Source of the DNA: Moraxella boevrei DSM 14165
GTDB taxonomy: Bacteria; Pseudomonadota; Gammaproteobacteria; Pseudomonadales; Moraxellaceae
Direction of reading: 5' to 3'
DNA length: 64,000 bases
NCBI RefSeq assembly: GCF_000379845.1
Contig: NZ_KB903804.1
Location: 64,328-128,327 of the forward strand
How positions within the stretch are numbered: the first letter of the stretch is position 1; each line of letters starts with the position of its first letter. Shown in pieces: positions 62,930 through 64,000 of the stretch. The notes beneath the pieces are model-generated. The model saw only the letters and a list, made by a program, of their open reading frames with translations, had not been told where the DNA came from and made no database searches. A program made the translations under genes and the position numbers.

Positions 62930-63020
62930 ACCAAAATTGGTATATACCAAATTTGGTACATTTAAGTTTAAAAAAATATACCATTTTTGGTACATTTGAT
63001 TATATACCAAAAATGGTACA
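62930..63020. promoter_or_regulatory. Four tandem palindromic operators
   Basis: Four sites with core ACCA-N4-TGGT: 62930-62941 (ACCAAAATTGGT), 62946-62957 (ACCAAATTTGGT), 62980-62991 (ACCATTTTTGGT) and 63006-63017 (ACCAAAAATGGT). The last three share the wider form TATACCAWWWWTGGTACA. Centres are 16, 34 and 26 bp apart. The last lies about 17 bp before the regulator ATG, so the encoded HTH protein is the best candidate ligand. Confidence 0.75.
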
Positions 63021-63036
63021 AAAACAAGGGGCAAAT

Positions 63037-63342
63037 ATGTTTATTGTAAAATTAATTGAAAAAGCAGAAACAAAGGCGGGTTCTCAGCAGAGCTTAGCAA
63101 AGAGATTTGATATAAGATACAACCGATTTGGCGATTATAAGGCAGGGCGAAGAATTCCAGACGATAGCCTTGTTGGACAATTGGCGGAGTATGTCGGTAT
63201 GAACCCGTTAGAAGCTATTTTGCAAAGCAAGCTAGAAACGGACAAAGAAAAAGCCAACCTTTGGCAAGATTGGCTTTCTGAATATTGGCGTCCCCACGGG
63301 GATTCGAACCCCGGTTACCGCCGTGAAAGGGCGATGTCCTAG
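63037..63342 (+). CDS. HTH-type phage regulator (DUF3693-like)
   Basis: A 101-aa protein. Residues about 8-55 ('GSQQSLAKRFDIRYNRFGDY', 'RIPDDSLVGQLAEYVGMNP') look like a helix-turn-helix of the Cro/phage-regulator kind, near DUF3693. AAGGGG precedes ATG 63037. The reading frame ends inside the att core: the last 20 codons (from Glu82) lie in the 52-bp repeat and tRNA-Glu. So the protein's end depends on what follows the core. It should bind the palindromes just upstream and control lysogeny. Confidence 0.7.
   Translation: MFIVKLIEKAETKAGSQQSLAKRFDIRYNRFGDYKAGRRIPDDSLVGQLAEYVGMNPLEAILQSKLETDKEKANLWQDWLSEYWRPHGDSNPGYRRERAMS
63246..63277 (-). terminator. Phage-supplied terminator for tRNA-Glu
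   Basis: AAAGCCAA (63250-63257) and TTGGCTTT (63270-63277) pair; on the minus strand the T run TTTTTCTTT follows. It lies 8 nt beyond the tRNA-Glu CCA end and inside the regulator coding sequence, and would replace the native terminator displaced by integration. Confidence 0.6.
63280..63331. repeat. attR: 52-bp core inside tRNA-Glu
   Basis: Identical to 55135-55186. With the chromosomal 5' half it restores a complete tRNA-Glu, so integration does not destroy the tRNA gene. Confidence 0.93.
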
Positions 63343-63361
63343 GCCTCTAGACGATGGGGAC
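63286..63361 (-). tRNA. tRNA-Glu (TTC), prophage attachment site
   Basis: A complete 76-nt tRNA: acceptor GTCCCCA / TGGGGAC, anticodon loop CTTTCAC (TTC), T-loop TTCGAAT, G plus CCA. The 3' 46 nt come from the phage att core. It lies 82 bp downstream of tRNA-Ala on the same strand and probably shares its promoter. Confidence 0.97.
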
Positions 63362-63443
63362 GCAATGAGTTTAGCGATTTTTAACAATTAAAATCGGTAC
63401 TATATAAGTAATTGCCTAGGTGCTTATATAGACGTTTACAAAA

Positions 63444-63519
63444 TGGTGGAGCTAAGCGGAGTCGAACCGCTGACCCCTTGCATGCCATGCAAGTGCTCTA
63501 CCAACTGAGCTATAGCCCC
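63444..63519 (-). tRNA. tRNA-Ala (GGC)
   Basis: 76 nt with acceptor GGGGCTA / TAGCTCC, D-arm AGCTCAGTTGGTAGAGC, anticodon loop ATGGCAT (GGC), T-loop TTCGACT and ACCA end. It is the first gene of a two-tRNA operon. Confidence 0.97.
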
Positions 63520-63538
63520 TTTTTGTAAAGGTGGGCGT

Positions 63539-63567
63539 ATTTTAATCAAAGTTATTTGGCTTGTCAA
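63539..63567 (-). promoter_or_regulatory. Promoter of tRNA-Ala/tRNA-Glu operon
   Basis: On the minus strand TTGACA (63567-63562), 17 bp, TAAAAT (63544-63539). The tRNA-Ala 5' end is 20 nt downstream. Confidence 0.75.
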
Positions 63568-63617
63568 TATTTTTTTGCGTTTTTTGTGAAAATTTTGTGA
63601 AAAACTTGGCTTTTAAG

Positions 63618-63645
63618 TTGGTTTTTTACAAAAATCAGCTATAAT
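63618..63645 (+). promoter_or_regulatory. Probable promoter of the dedA-type gene
   Basis: TTGGTT (63618-63623) and TATAAT (63640-63645), 16-bp spacing, about 45 bp before the ATG. Confidence 0.5.
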
Positions 63646-63690
63646 GTGCCAATTTTTGCATCTTAACCGATTGACCGCACAGGATTTTTC

Positions 63691-64000
63691 ATGCCCCTGA
63701 TTGATTTTATTTTACATATTGGCGACCATTTACAAGAATTAGTTAACAATTATGGTAACTGGATTTATGCCATTTTGTTTTTGATTGTGTTTTGTGAGAC
63801 AGGTTTGGTGATAACGCCGTTTTTACCGGGGGATGCCATGCTGTTTGCAGCAGGGGCGATTGCGGCAGTTGGCGAGATGAATGTGTGGCTGTTAATGGTG
63901 TTGTTAATCATAGCGGCGGTGTTGGGTGATTTTGTCAATTTTGAAATTGGCAAACATTTTGGCAAAAAATTGTTCTCAAATCCTGACTCCAAAGTTTTTA
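63691..64000 (+). CDS. DedA family membrane protein, cut by window end
   Basis: The first 103 codons are in the window. The start is [17 protein letters not shown], then '[17 protein letters not shown]' and '[17 protein letters not shown]', the conserved membrane-embedded Glu and PGD/PG motifs of DedA proteins, then '[15 protein letters not shown]'. DedA proteins include undecaprenyl-phosphate or lipid flippases such as UptA-like members. AGGATTTTTC precedes the ATG. The 3' part lies outside the window. Confidence 0.9.
   Translation, partial: MPLIDFILHIGDHLQELVNNYGNWIYAILFLIVFCETGLVITPFLPGDAMLFAAGAIAAVGEMNVWLLMVLLIIAAVLGDFVNFEIGKHFGKKLFSNPDSKVF

Larger units (their letters stand above)
55135..63331. 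mobile_element. Filamentous (inovirus-type) prophage in tRNA-Glu
   Basis: An 8145-bp unit plus a second att copy, bounded by exact 52-bp repeats (55135-55186, 63280-63331). It carries an integrase, Zot/pI-type ATPase, DUF2523 protein, TspB-like adsorption protein, two micro-ORFs, major coat protein, ssDNA-binding candidate, Rep initiator, small unknowns and a regulator. The gene order follows Ff, CTXphi and Neisseria filamentous phages, and the size is typical. No pIV secretin gene and no lysis genes. It appears intact. Confidence 0.9.

Overview
The window is a low-GC (by eye about 40%) gammaproteobacterial chromosome segment that looks like Moraxella or a close Moraxellaceae relative. Several gene orders are typical of Pseudomonadales: dut-algC-argB, fdx-coaD, rnhA/dnaQ-fimL-nudC. 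Others are broadly gammaproteobacterial: trxA-rho and rluC divergent from rne. Protein sequences resemble Moraxella/Acinetobacter/Psychrobacter homologues. The genus is inferred from these features, not from a database search.

Layout: 1-0.35 kb holds two identical tRNA-Asn genes, the first cut by the window edge. 0.4-11.5 kb is housekeeping: dut, algC, argB, RNase P RNA, ferredoxin, coaD, smpB, cmoM, a YadGH-type ABC exporter and tex. 11.7-15.5 kb holds an OmpR-type regulator with no kinase beside it, a frameshifted DUF4349 lipoprotein gene, a pirin, and about 0.9 kb with no convincing gene. 15.5-31.7 kb holds prc, ubiC, rluE, tRNA-Ser, rsmE, epmA, a CYTH protein, a fused RNase HI/DNA polymerase III epsilon gene, fimL, nudC, ribF and an RlpA-like protein. 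32-52.7 kb holds transporters, rluC/rne, dsbC, trxA, rho, psd and dusC.

The right end is accessory DNA. An AbrB-type antitoxin and PIN toxin pair overlaps an SF1 helicase gene, which is followed at once by a 203-bp MITE-like inverted-repeat element. Next comes an 8.1-kb filamentous (inovirus-type) prophage, integrated in the 3' half of tRNA-Glu and bounded by exact 52-bp direct repeats at 55135-55186 and 63280-63331. Its minus-strand genes run in Ff-like order: replication initiator, probable ssDNA-binding protein, small membrane protein, major coat protein, a terminator, two tiny hydrophobic ORFs of 27 and 29 aa (candidate pVII/pIX analogues), a TspB-like adsorption protein, a DUF2523 protein, a Zot/pI ATPase, and a tyrosine integrase. 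The phage control region has four similar palindromes upstream of an HTH-like regulator gene, a possibly leaderless divergent gene, and a non-coding block of three hairpins that probably holds replication and packaging signals. No secretin gene is present, so the virion would need a host secretin such as PilQ. The regulator's reading frame ends inside the tRNA-Glu att core, so its C-terminus should differ between integrated and excised states. tRNA-Ala and the start of a DedA gene close the window.
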